This document shows positions 16,741-25,652 of a stretch of DNA of 51,736 bases, one piece after another. Source of the stretch: Pseudomonas mandelii. GTDB taxonomy: Bacteria > Pseudomonadota > Gammaproteobacteria > Pseudomonadales > Pseudomonadaceae. A program made the position numbers and the translations under genes. Position 1 is the stretch's first letter, and the number at the start of each line of letters is the position of its first letter. The notes below the pieces were generated by a model. It saw only the letters and a list, made by a program, of their open reading frames with translations. It was not told where the DNA came from and did no database searches. Location of the stretch: assembly GCF_024138395.1 (NCBI RefSeq), contig NZ_JAMYDU010000031.1:1-51736 (forward strand), in the 5' to 3' direction.

Positions 16741-16762
16741 TGGGTGCAGAAAGCTGCACCCA
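16741..16762. terminator. Hairpin between convergent mcrC and antirepressor genes
   Basis: TGGGTGCAG-AAAG-CTGCACCCA is a perfect 9-base stem followed by TCTTTAG on the plus strand. It is probably the mcrC terminator. Confidence 0.6.
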
Positions 16763-16776
16763 TCTTTAGTGGCTTT

Positions 16777-17322
16777 CTAAAATAGAAATAGCCGTGAAGC
16801 TTTCCTCCACCAAGAGGTTTGCGGTTGGGTCAGCAGGATGCAAGGCATGTCCCGCATCCGAATCCATGGTTCATTCTGCCAATGCAGCAAGCTCAGTTGC
16901 ATCTGTGGCCAATCCAAAACGCTCAAGGTCGGACGCTCACCTGTCTGCGCTGGTCTTGCGTCACGTAGTGCAGCTACAACCTGATGCGTCAGCCATTCCC
17001 GTAGTGAGCGATATTCCGGGCAATAGTGATAAACCAGTAATGCATACACGCCCGATTCGCTGAGCATCAGTCGTTCCTCTGCTGCCCCGTGAGCGTGTAC
17101 TAGTAACATCCGTCGCTGATCCGTATCGAGTTTTCGGGACATTCGTTCATCCAGATACTTACCCATCAACCGCCCTATATCGCGTGCGCAAAACCAGGCT
17201 TGGTTTTCGAAGAGTAGGGCGTGGAGATGAATTTCGTGGCGAGTGAAAAGGGTGGATGCGAGAGGCTCCCACTCGTCGTTCATTGGTGTTGATAAATTTC
17301 TGGATGCGAGTTGAGTGGACAT
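16777..17322 (-). CDS. BRO-N domain phage-type antirepressor
   Basis: A 181-residue protein whose first ~130 residues match the BRO-N domain of phage antirepressors (W-F-C-A-R-D-I-G-R-L-M-G, R-M-L-L-V, L-M-L-S-E-S-G-V-Y-A-L-L-V-Y, L-R-E-W-L-T-H-Q-V-V-A-A-L-R). Such proteins relieve phage repressors or bind DNA. The rest is short and lacks a known second domain, so it may be a prophage relic or a domesticated regulator. AGAGGT sits eight bases before the ATG at 17322. The leader contains a C4-like antisense RNA complementary to that ribosome site. No other phage genes are in the window. Confidence 0.85.
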   Translation of the reverse strand: MSTQLASRNLSTPMNDEWEPLASTLFTRHEIHLHALLFENQAWFCARDIGRLMGKYLDERMSRKLDTDQRRMLLVHAHGAAEERLMLSESGVYALLVYHYCPEYRSLREWLTHQVVAALRDARPAQTGERPTLSVLDWPQMQLSLLHWQNEPWIRMRDMPCILLTQPQTSWWRKASRLFLF

Positions 17323-17330
17323 AATCCGTG

Positions 17331-17372
17331 ACCTCTACGTATTAAGGGGGCAGGGCCAGACCCAACGTAGAG
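17331..17372 (-). promoter_or_regulatory. Hairpin covering the antirepressor Shine-Dalgarno sequence
   Basis: On the minus strand CTCTACGT (17372-17365) is the exact complement of ACGTAGAG (17340-17333), which includes part of the AGAGGT ribosome site. Pairing would hide the ribosome site. The upstream RNA can instead pair with both segments. Confidence 0.6.
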
Positions 17373-17515
17373 TGGAATTAAAAAATCCCAACGAGCAAAG
17401 CCGTCACATTCCAACGACAAACCACCAAAGGGTGAATTGCGAATCTGTGATTGACCAAGCTTTCTACGTTGGGCGTTTCTTAGGCACCTGCAATGGAGCT
17501 TAGAGGTGCTTTGAA
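17373..17515 (-). ncRNA. C4-like antisense RNA in the antirepressor leader
   Basis: Reading the minus strand, two segments of this leader are complementary to the downstream region that controls antirepressor translation. ACCTCTA (17507-17501) pairs with TAGAGGT at the ribosome site (17337-17331), and CCCAACGTAGA (17473-17463) pairs perfectly over 11 bases with TCTACGTTGGG (17371-17361). This a'/b' to a/b layout, upstream of an antirepressor and on the same strand, is the hallmark of the C4 RNA of phages P1/P7. The GACGGCTTTGCTCGTTGGG segment also fits my memory of the C4 consensus. The exact ends are not known. Confidence 0.65.
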
Positions 17516-17596
17516 TAGTCATCAATACGGAAGCAGCCGTAAGTTCTGTAGGAGATTTAGCGGCGTTATGTAGGGATAAAAAATTATTTCCGTTCA

Positions 17597-17630
17597 ATAA
17601 AAAAGCCCCGATCAGGTCGGGGCTTTCAGC
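17597..17630 (-). terminator. Rho-independent terminator of nrdB
   Basis: On the minus strand AAAGCCCCGACCTGATCGGGGC is followed by TTTTTTATT, 62 bases after the nrdB stop. Confidence 0.88.
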
Positions 17631-17684
17631 TTTTCGATTTGACGATTCAGATCGCTATCATTCAAATCGCGGTGAGCTTGGAAA

Positions 17685-18935
17685 TCAATCCCAGCTAAGC
17701 GCACCACCAGTCTGATACTCAATAACCCGAGTCTCAAAGAAATTCTTCTCTTTCTTCAAGTCCATGATCTCGCTCATCCAAGGGAACGGGTTCGTAGTCC
17801 CCGGATACTCTTCCTTCAAACCAATCTGCGACAACCGACGGTTAGCAATAAACTTCAGATAATCCTCCATCATCGCCGCATTCATGCCCAACACCCCACG
17901 AGGCATGGTATCCCGCGCGTATTCAATCTCCAGCTGAGTACCTTGCAGGATCATCTGCGAAGCTTCTTCCTTCATCTCGGCATCCCACAAGTGCGGGTTT
18001 TCGATTTTGATCTGGTTGATCACGTCGATGCCGAAGTTCAGGTGCATGGATTCGTCGCGCAGGATGTATTGGAACTGCTCGGCGACGCCGGTCATTTTGT
18101 TGCGGCGGCCCATGGAGAGGATTTGGGTGAAGCCGCAGTAGAAGAAGATGCCTTCCAGAACGCAGTAGTAGGCGATCAGGTTGCGCAGCAGCTCTTTGTC
18201 GGTTTCGACTGTGCCGGTTTCGAACTTCGGATCGGAGATCGAACGGGTGTATTTCAGGCCCCAGGTGGCTTTTTTCGCGACCGATGGGATCTCGTGGTAC
18301 ATGTTGAAGATCTCGCCTTCATCCATGGCCAGCGATTCGATGCAGTACTGGTAGGCGTGGGTGTGGATCGCCTCTTCGAAGGCCTGGCGCAGGATGTACT
18401 GGCGGCATTCCGGGTTGGTGATCAGGCGGTACACAGCCAGGACCAGGTTGTTGGCAACCAGGGAGTCGGCGGTGGAGAAGAAGCCGAGGTTGCGCATCAC
18501 GATGCGGCGCTCGTCGTCGGTCAGGCCTTCCGGGTCTTTCCAGAGGGCGATGTCGGCGGTCATGTTGACTTCTTGCGGCATCCAGTGGTTTGCGCAACCG
18601 TCTAGATACTTCTGCCAGGCCCAGTCGTACTTGAACGGTACGAGTTGGTTGAGGTCGGCGCGGCAATTGATCATGCGCTTTTCATCGACAGCTACACGGG
18701 CGGAGGCGCCTTCGAGTTCGGCGAGGCCTTCGGCGACGTCGAGGGTGTCCAGGGCAGCTTTGGCACGGGCGATTGCGGCAGAGTCGGTCGCGGTAACAGC
18801 GCGAGCTTCTTGAGCGGCGACACCACCAGCGGTGTCGAGTCGGTCCATGTTGGCTTCAGTCGCGTGGCCGGCGTTGGCGCCTTTTACCACGGTCTCGCCG
18901 CTGTCTTCTTTGTCGAATTCGTCCCAGCTCAGCAT
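17685..18935 (-). CDS. nrdB: Class Ia ribonucleotide reductase beta subunit
   Basis: NrdB carries the di-iron/tyrosyl radical that the alpha subunit uses to reduce ribonucleotides. The 416-residue protein has the ferritin-like core with the E-A-I-H-x3-Y pattern (E-E-A-I-H-T-H-A-Y), where E and H bind iron and Y is the radical, and the second E..H pair in L-R-D-E-S-M-H-L-N-F. The C-terminal tail ...G-G-A-L-S-W-D is the alpha-binding region. The first ~75 residues are an alanine-rich extension common in Pseudomonas. AGGAG precedes the ATG. The alpha gene nrdA is not upstream: the next 2 kb hold only two small genes, then acs. Confidence 0.95.
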   Translation of the reverse strand: MLSWDEFDKEDSGETVVKGANAGHATEANMDRLDTAGGVAAQEARAVTATDSAAIARAKAALDTLDVAEGLAELEGASARVAVDEKRMINCRADLNQLVPFKYDWAWQKYLDGCANHWMPQEVNMTADIALWKDPEGLTDDERRIVMRNLGFFSTADSLVANNLVLAVYRLITNPECRQYILRQAFEEAIHTHAYQYCIESLAMDEGEIFNMYHEIPSVAKKATWGLKYTRSISDPKFETGTVETDKELLRNLIAYYCVLEGIFFYCGFTQILSMGRRNKMTGVAEQFQYILRDESMHLNFGIDVINQIKIENPHLWDAEMKEEASQMILQGTQLEIEYARDTMPRGVLGMNAAMMEDYLKFIANRRLSQIGLKEEYPGTTNPFPWMSEIMDLKKEKNFFETRVIEYQTGGALSWD

Positions 18936-19592
18936 GACGTGTCGTCTCCTGCGTGAGGGCCAGATTGCCCGTGTGAAAACTGATAGGTTGGTTTTTCACA
19001 CAGCCGTTTCTGGCCGCGTTGGATCTAAAGGAAATCGTTTTTTGCAGCGGTACAACGCAGGCAATAAACAGAATTTTGTACGGGTGTTCTGAAGCCACTA
19101 ATGGGCGCAGAAAACGTGAGTCGCTTCCGCGTGGGCTTCAGACTGGCTTTTCACCCCTGTAAGGGAATATTGCAGCCCCGTTTAAGTCCGCATTATAAGG
19201 AAATTTTCAGCCCCGTGGTGCGGCGAAATGGCACCCGGAGCGGTCGGCGAGGGGCGTTTTCAGGTTGGAGCGAGGGTTTACAGGGCTTTGGCGGAGGAAG
19301 TTTTTTTTTGGGTTGTTTTGGCTGGTTTTTGACGGTGAGGACGGGGTGTTGGCGTCGTTACGCTCTGCGGTTGTGTCCCGAGCCAGGTGGGGCGGGGCTT
19401 TCAGGGGAGGGGAAACGTTTTTGTGGGCGAGATTGTGTGCAGTTTTTGGTTGAAAATGTTCTTGGAATGAGTTGCTCAAAAAACAACCAGAAACGGCGTT
19501 TTTTACTACATGTAGTGGTTTTGGTCGATTTTTGACCACTTCAGACACAACTAAGCCCGACCGAAGTCGGGCTATGAGGTCACGTTCAATTT
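18936..19592. other. 657-base intergenic region upstream of nrdB
   Basis: No convincing gene is seen. It contains the nrdB leader with a perfect 9-base inverted repeat (GTGTGAAAA at 18971-18979, TTTTCACAC at 18993-19001), a possible minus-strand -10 element TATAAT (19197-19192) without a clear -35, a G/T-rich stretch (about 19250-19460), a 12-base palindrome ACTACATGTAGT (19505-19516) and the terminator at 19555-19572. A 144-codon open frame on the plus strand looks non-coding in composition. Confidence 0.6.
19555..19572 (-). terminator. Terminator of the D-G-x-D repeat protein gene
   Basis: GCCCGACTTCGGTCGGGC on the minus strand is a 7-base stem with a TTCG-like loop, followed by TTAGTTGT, 20 bases after the stop. 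Confidence 0.65.
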
Positions 19593-19826
19593 TCAGCTGA
19601 AACGAGCGGCACCTACGTGGTCAGAACCATCGGCAGCGACTTTGGCAGCGCCGGTGTGATCGAAGCCATCAGAAGCGAAAGACGCCGAACCAGTGTGGTC
19701 GTAACCGTCGGAAGCGACAGCGGCTTCGGTGAAAGCAGCCGAACCAGTGCGGTCGTAGCCATCGGCGGCGAAGGTGTTGGCGGCCAGGACGGAAAGGGTC
19801 AGGGCGAGGATCAGTTTGGTTTTCAT
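19593..19826 (-). CDS. Small exported protein of four D-G-x-D repeats
   Basis: A 77-residue precursor with a signal peptide (1-20, N-T-F-A-A). The mature part is almost only four imperfect units: D-G-Y-D-R-T-G-S-A-A-F, D-G-Y-D-H-T-G-S-A-S-F, D-G-F-D-H-T-G-A-A-K-V and D-G-S-D-H-V-G-A-A-R-F. Spacers of alanine, serine and valine lie between them. I do not recognise a characterised family. The regular Asp/His content would suit metal binding or a beta-solenoid-like stack, which is inference. CTGGAG precedes the ATG. It is monocistronic with its own terminator. Confidence 0.8.
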   Translation of the reverse strand: MKTKLILALTLSVLAANTFAADGYDRTGSAAFTEAAVASDGYDHTGSASFASDGFDHTGAAKVAADGSDHVGAARFS

Positions 19827-19987
19827 GGTGGTGGCTCCAGGTTTGTTGGCGTTGTATGCCTTGGGTGGAATTCATCCTACGCCAAATAATTTGATTAAAA
19901 AGTGCAAATAAATGCTTAAAACAATCTATTTAGTCGATCTGTTTGGTAAGCGGTTCCTCTGTCTTTAATGGTGAGCTTTGGGGAAAA

Positions 19988-20022
19988 GATCAAAAGATCG
20001 CAGCCTGCGGCAGCTCCTACAG
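19988..20022. repeat. Single REP unit (GATCAAAAGATCGCAGCCTGC type)
   Basis: This matches one arm of the doublet at 27623-27709, ending in GCAGCTCCTACAG. Confidence 0.7.
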
Positions 20023-20058
20023 GGGTCGTGGGCGCCGGGGTTGAGGGTTGCGGGCGGA

Positions 20059-20319
20059 TCAGCCGTTGGAGCAGCCGTTGCCCATGACGCTGTAGCGCAG
20101 AATGTGCCGCTGACCTTTGGAGTCGTCGTATTCCATTTTGGCCGGAACCACTTCGCAGACATTCGGGATTTCGCTCATCGATATGACTTTGGCGATGTCC
20201 AGGTGGGTGGAGTAGGTGTATTCCTCGACTGGCTGCTGCTGTGCGACATCAGCCGGGGCCTCATCTGCCATGGCGGTTGCGCACAGACTGCTGAGGGCCA
20301 GAACCAATAAAGCTTTCAT
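20059..20319 (-). CDS. DUF2790-family small periplasmic protein
   Basis: An 86-residue precursor with a signal peptide (1-18, A-T-A-M-A) and the Pseudomonas DUF2790 signature: Y-T-Y-S-T-H-L-D-I-A-K-V-I-S, N-V-C-E-V-V-P, and the C-terminal L-R-Y-S-V-M-G-N-G-C-S-N-G. The two cysteines probably form a disulfide. The family's function is unknown, though members are reported to be induced by metals or stress. The ATG at 20319 is selected because the signal peptide starts there and AAAGG lies upstream. It faces away from acs. Confidence 0.85.
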   Translation of the reverse strand: MKALLVLALSSLCATAMADEAPADVAQQQPVEEYTYSTHLDIAKVISMSEIPNVCEVVPAKMEYDDSKGQRHILRYSVMGNGCSNG

Positions 20320-20736
20320 TTGAGATTTACCTTTCTGAGGTCGAATGGGGTCACGCAATCTTTTTGGGATTGCGTGTGGAGCTTTAATAAAGAGTCTTGG
20401 ATTAACTGCCTTCGTGGGGGCTGCAACTGGGTTAATCGCGTTGCCGTGTTGGCGAGACCGATTTTAGGCCTGGGGGTGGCGCGCATATAGGCGTGCTTTT
20501 GATAAACACCTTTGACAGTTTTCGTAACAATCGGCGTTTTTCAGGCAGACCGCGTTATCGTTCTTCGCGGGCAAGCCTCGCTCCTACAGGGGGCGGCGTT
20601 GTATTAGAGACCCTGTTTTGTTCTTGTCACGATAATTTGTAGGGGCTTGTTACTACCATCGTCGAATGGTTCTATAGGCCCCGCCCGGCTACAACTGGGG
20701 CCATACAAAAACAACTATTCCACCGAGGTAAGAAAG
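20320..20736. other. Intergenic region between the DUF2790 gene and acs
   Basis: It must hold the divergent promoters. A single REP unit (TTCGCGGGCAAGCCTCGCTC type) lies at 20561-20590. I looked for a sigma-54 pattern near 20470-20500 and found no good match. No other gene is seen. Confidence 0.6.
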
Positions 20737-22692
<1,956 letters not shown>

Positions 22693-22716
22693 GCGCCGAT
22701 TCCTGAGTCATCGAAG

Positions 22717-22750
22717 CCCCGCCAGGTGTTGAGTCTGGTGGGGTTTTTTT
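22717..22750 (+). terminator. Rho-independent terminator of acs
   Basis: CCCCGCCAG and CTGGTGGGG form a 9-base stem (one G-U pair) followed by seven T residues. Confidence 0.9.
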
Positions 22751-22786
22751 CATGTGATCAGGTTGGGAGCGTCGGCGGCTGTGCGG

Positions 22787-22880
22787 GCCTCTTCGCGGGC
22801 AAGCCTCGCTCCTACAGGGTTGTGTTTCGCCAATTTTGATCGACTCAATCCTGTAGGAGCGAGGCTTGCCCGCGAAGGCG
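22787..22880. repeat. REPIN
   Basis: CTTCGCGGGCAAGCCTCGCT-CCTACAGG and its exact complement are separated by about 35 bases. Confidence 0.9.
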
Positions 22881-23193
22881 ATCTATCAGACGCCCAATAA
22901 TTATCGGCTTCCCCCGTAGGCCAATTCCCACTGTTACCCATCACCCTTCAAGTAACCGAATATGTAACCCTGCGCCCGGCAACGAGGCATTGGGAAACGC
23001 AAAGCCCTGTTTCAGGGCCTCTCAACCCGGCATGAAAAATAAGACACAACGCTGCGCTTGCCGGATTAGAAGGGTTTGCCAATAATGGGCCCGCAATTTG
23101 CAATATAGATCGGTTCACTGTCTTTTGCTCTTGCATGAAATTGCAAGGCTGTCAACGCGCTCAAGCGGCATTCTCGGTGCATCTGTAATTTGT

Positions 23194-23209
23194 TGTCGCA
23201 TTGAAGAAA
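23194..23209 (+). promoter_or_regulatory. Putative ArgR half-site upstream of aotJ
   Basis: TGTCGC-ATTGAAGA-AA fits the P. aeruginosa ArgR half-site TGTCGC-N8-AA. A weaker TGTCGT copy follows at 23225. The aot operon is known to be ArgR-controlled in PAO1. Confidence 0.45.
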
Positions 23210-23402
23210 TATCGGCTTCGGGCCTGTCGTTAGAATGCCGATCACTCGCTCGTCGTTGCCTGCGTTGAAATCAATGAGTGAAATCAATGTTGAATTCAGC
23301 GCACGCGTTCCAGGACGCAGCACCGCTTTGCTGTTTAACCCATTCGCATATTGGGCTGTCGCTCACTCTGCCGTTTTTGCCCTTTACCGATGGAGTCCCA
23401 AG

Positions 23403-24176
23403 ATGAAGAAACTTGTGCTGCTTGGCGCCCTGGCACTGTCCGTGCTGTCCCTGCCGACCTTCGCCGATGACAAGCCCGTAAAAATCGGTATCGAAGCAGC
23501 TTACCCTCCGTTCGCCTCCAAAGCGCCGGACGGCAGCATCGTCGGTTTCGACTACGACATCGGCAACGCCCTGTGCGAAGAGATGAAGGTCAAGTGCGTA
23601 TGGGTCGAGCAAGAGTTCGACGGCCTGATCCCGGCACTAAAAGTGCGCAAGATCGACGCGATCCTGTCGTCCATGTCGATCACTGAAGATCGCAAGAAGT
23701 CCGTGGACTTCACCAACAAGTATTACAACACCCCGGCTCGCCTGGTCATGAAGGCTGGCACTGAGGTCAGCGAAAGCCTGGCTGAGTTGAAGGGCAAGAA
23801 TATCGGCGTGCAACGTGGTTCGATCCACGAGCGTTTCGCCCGCGAAGTCCTGGCCCCATTGGGTGCCGAGATCAAGCCTTACGGTTCGCAGAATGAAATC
23901 TACCTCGACGTGGCCGCCGGTCGCCTCGACGGCACCGTGGCAGACGCGACCTTGTTGGATGACGGTTTCCTGAAAACCGACGCCGGCAAAGGTTTCGCGT
24001 TCGTGGGTCCGGCCTTCACCGACGTCAAATACTTCGGCGACGGCGTAGGCATCGCGGTTCGCAAGGGCGACGCGCTGAAAGACAAGATCAACACCGCGAT
24101 CGCTGCCATTCGTGAGAACGGCAAGTACAAGCAAATCCAGGACAAGTACTTCGCCTTCGATATCTACGGCAAGTAA
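23403..24176 (+). CDS. aotJ: Arginine/ornithine ABC transporter substrate-binding protein
   Basis: A periplasmic binding protein of 257 residues with a signal peptide (1-21, L-P-T-F-A) and the lysine/arginine/ornithine-binding signature (I-G-I-E-A-A-Y-P-P-F, G-F-D-Y-D-I-G-N-A-L, S-S-M-S-I-T-E-D-R-K-K-S-V-D-F-T). It captures basic amino acids for the AotQM/AotP importer. The ATG at 23403 follows GGAG and starts the signal peptide. A hairpin with a T-run separates it from aotQ, so it is probably made in excess over the membrane subunits. The following order aotQMOP-argR matches PAO1. Confidence 0.94.
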   Translation: MKKLVLLGALALSVLSLPTFADDKPVKIGIEAAYPPFASKAPDGSIVGFDYDIGNALCEEMKVKCVWVEQEFDGLIPALKVRKIDAILSSMSITEDRKKSVDFTNKYYNTPARLVMKAGTEVSESLAELKGKNIGVQRGSIHERFAREVLAPLGAEIKPYGSQNEIYLDVAAGRLDGTVADATLLDDGFLKTDAGKGFAFVGPAFTDVKYFGDGVGIAVRKGDALKDKINTAIAAIRENGKYKQIQDKYFAFDIYGK

Positions 24177-24197
24177 TCGTCTGCGCAACACGTCCGA

Positions 24198-24240
24198 AAT
24201 GGCGCAAGCAACAGGATCTCTGAGGTTTGCGCCATTTTTT
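24198..24240 (+). terminator. Attenuator-type hairpin between aotJ and aotQ
   Basis: AATGGCGCAA and TTGCGCCATT form a perfect 10-base stem followed by TTTT. Partial termination here would explain a high ratio of binding protein to permease. Confidence 0.8.
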
Positions 24241-24266
24241 CATCCCAACTTTCGAGGACCTGAATC

Positions 24267-24956
24267 ATGTTGAAAGGCTACGGGGCTGTCATCCTCGATG
24301 GCGCATGGCTGACGCTTCAGCTCGCCTTGTCGTCCATGGTCTTGGCCATCGTTCTGGGTCTGATCGGCGTTTCGCTGCGTCTGTCGCCGATTCGCTGGCT
24401 GGCCCGGCTAGGCGATCTGTATTCCACGGTGATCCGCGGTATTCCCGATCTGGTGCTGATCCTGCTGATTTTCTACGGCGGTCAGGACCTGCTCAACCGC
24501 GTCGCGCCGATGCTCGGCTATGACGACTACATCGACCTGAACCCGTTGGCCGCCGGTATTGGCACCCTGGGCTTCATCTTTGGTGCGTACCTGTCGGAAA
24601 CCTTCCGTGGCGCCTTCATGGCGATCCCGAAGGGGCAGGCAGAAGCCGGCATGGCGTACGGCATGAGCAGTTTTCAGGTGTTTTTCCGGGTGTTGGTGCC
24701 GCAGATGATTCGTCTGGCGATTCCGGGCTTCACCAACAACTGGCTGGTATTGACCAAGGCGACCGCGCTGATTTCGGTGGTCGGTCTGCAAGACATGATG
24801 TTCAAGGCCAAGCAGGCGGCTGATGCTACCCGCGAGCCTTTCACCTTCTTCCTCGCAGTGGCGGCGATGTACCTGGTGATTACCAGCGTCTCGTTGCTGG
24901 CATTGCGTCACCTTGAGAAGCGCTACTCGGTAGGCGTAAGGGCGGCTGATCTATGA
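24267..24956 (+). CDS. aotQ: Arginine/ornithine ABC transporter permease
   Basis: A 229-residue inner-membrane permease of the HisQ/HisM type, with about five hydrophobic segments and the conserved cytoplasmic loop (A-Y-L-S-E-T-F-R-G-A-F-M-A-I-P-K-G-Q-A-E-A-G), which contacts the ATPase. It forms the channel with AotM. Its stop overlaps the aotM start by four bases (ATGA), so the two are coupled. The ribosome site is CGAGGACC before the ATG at 24267. Confidence 0.94.
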   Translation: MLKGYGAVILDGAWLTLQLALSSMVLAIVLGLIGVSLRLSPIRWLARLGDLYSTVIRGIPDLVLILLIFYGGQDLLNRVAPMLGYDDYIDLNPLAAGIGTLGFIFGAYLSETFRGAFMAIPKGQAEAGMAYGMSSFQVFFRVLVPQMIRLAIPGFTNNWLVLTKATALISVVGLQDMMFKAKQAADATREPFTFFLAVAAMYLVITSVSLLALRHLEKRYSVGVRAADL

Positions 24957-25651
24957 TCTTCGACTACAACGTCATTTGGGAGGCACTGCCGCTGTACTTC
25001 GGCGGCCTGGTGACCACCCTCAAATTGCTCGCGCTGTCGCTGTTCTTCGGTCTGTTGGCGGCGTTGCCGTTGGGGCTGATGCGCGTCTCGAAGAATGCCG
25101 CCGTCAACATGTCGGCCTGGCTCTTCACCTACGTGATCCGCGGCACGCCGATGCTGGTGCAGCTGTTTTTGATCTACTACGGACTGGCGCAATTCGAAGC
25201 CGTGCGGGAAAGCTTCATGTGGCCTTGGTTGTCCAGCGCGACCTTCTGTGCGTGCCTGGCCTTCGCCATCAACACCAGCGCCTACACCGCGGAAATCATC
25301 GCCGGCAGCCTGCGCGCCACGCCGAATGGCGAGATCGAAGCCGCGAAAGCGATGGGCATGTCGCGCTTCAAGATGTACAAGCGCATCCTGCTGCCATCGG
25401 CCCTGCGCCGGGCGTTGCCGCAGTACAGCAACGAAGTGATCATGATGCTGCAGACCACCAGTCTGGCGTCCATCGTGACCCTGATCGACATCACCGGTGC
25501 CGCGCGCACGGTCAACGCTCAGTTCTACTTGCCGTTCGAAGCCTACATCACCGCCGGCGTGTTCTACCTGTGCCTGACGTTCATTCTGGTGCGCCTGTTC
25601 AAAATGGCCGAGCACCGCTGGCTGGGCTATCTGGCCCCGCGGAAGCACTGA
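24953..25651 (+). CDS. aotM: Arginine/ornithine ABC transporter permease
   Basis: A 232-residue HisM-type inner-membrane permease, partner of AotQ. It has the amino-acid permease segment T-Y-V-I-R-G-T-P-M-L-V-Q-L-F-L-I-Y-Y-G and the ATPase-contact loop A-Y-T-A-E-I-I-A-G-S-L-R-A-T-P-N-G-E-I-E-A-A. Start at the ATGA overlap with aotQ; its own stop is one base before the aotO start, indicating tight translational linkage. Confidence 0.94.
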   Translation: MIFDYNVIWEALPLYFGGLVTTLKLLALSLFFGLLAALPLGLMRVSKNAAVNMSAWLFTYVIRGTPMLVQLFLIYYGLAQFEAVRESFMWPWLSSATFCACLAFAINTSAYTAEIIAGSLRATPNGEIEAAKAMGMSRFKMYKRILLPSALRRALPQYSNEVIMMLQTTSLASIVTLIDITGAARTVNAQFYLPFEAYITAGVFYLCLTFILVRLFKMAEHRWLGYLAPRKH

Positions 25652-25652
25652 T

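Larger units (their letters stand above)
22693..23402. other. 710-base intergenic region before aotJ
   Basis: Holds the acs terminator, a REPIN (22787-22880), a small hairpin GCCCTG-TTT-CAGGGC (23004-23018), and a putative ArgR half-site (23194-23209) in the aot promoter region. No gene is supported; open frames extending upstream of aotJ lack ribosome sites. Confidence 0.6.

Noticed and set aside
16777..17322. Intact prophage around the antirepressor gene
   Set aside because: No integrase, repressor, structural or lysis genes are seen on either side; only the antirepressor and its RNA leader are phage-like.
18971..19001. Inverted repeat upstream of nrdB considered as an NrdR box pair
   Set aside because: GTGTGAAAA/TTTTCACAC does not match the ACA-x-ATAT-type NrdR box, and the arms are too far apart for one box; kept only as an unexplained hairpin.
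19101..19535. 144-codon plus-strand frame upstream of nrdB
   Set aside because: No ribosome site, odd Gly/Arg/Cys-rich composition and no recognisable domain; probably non-coding.
20470..20500. Possible sigma-54 promoter upstream of acs
   Set aside because: GGTGGCGCGCATATAGGCGT has a GG element but lacks GC at the correct 10-base spacing.
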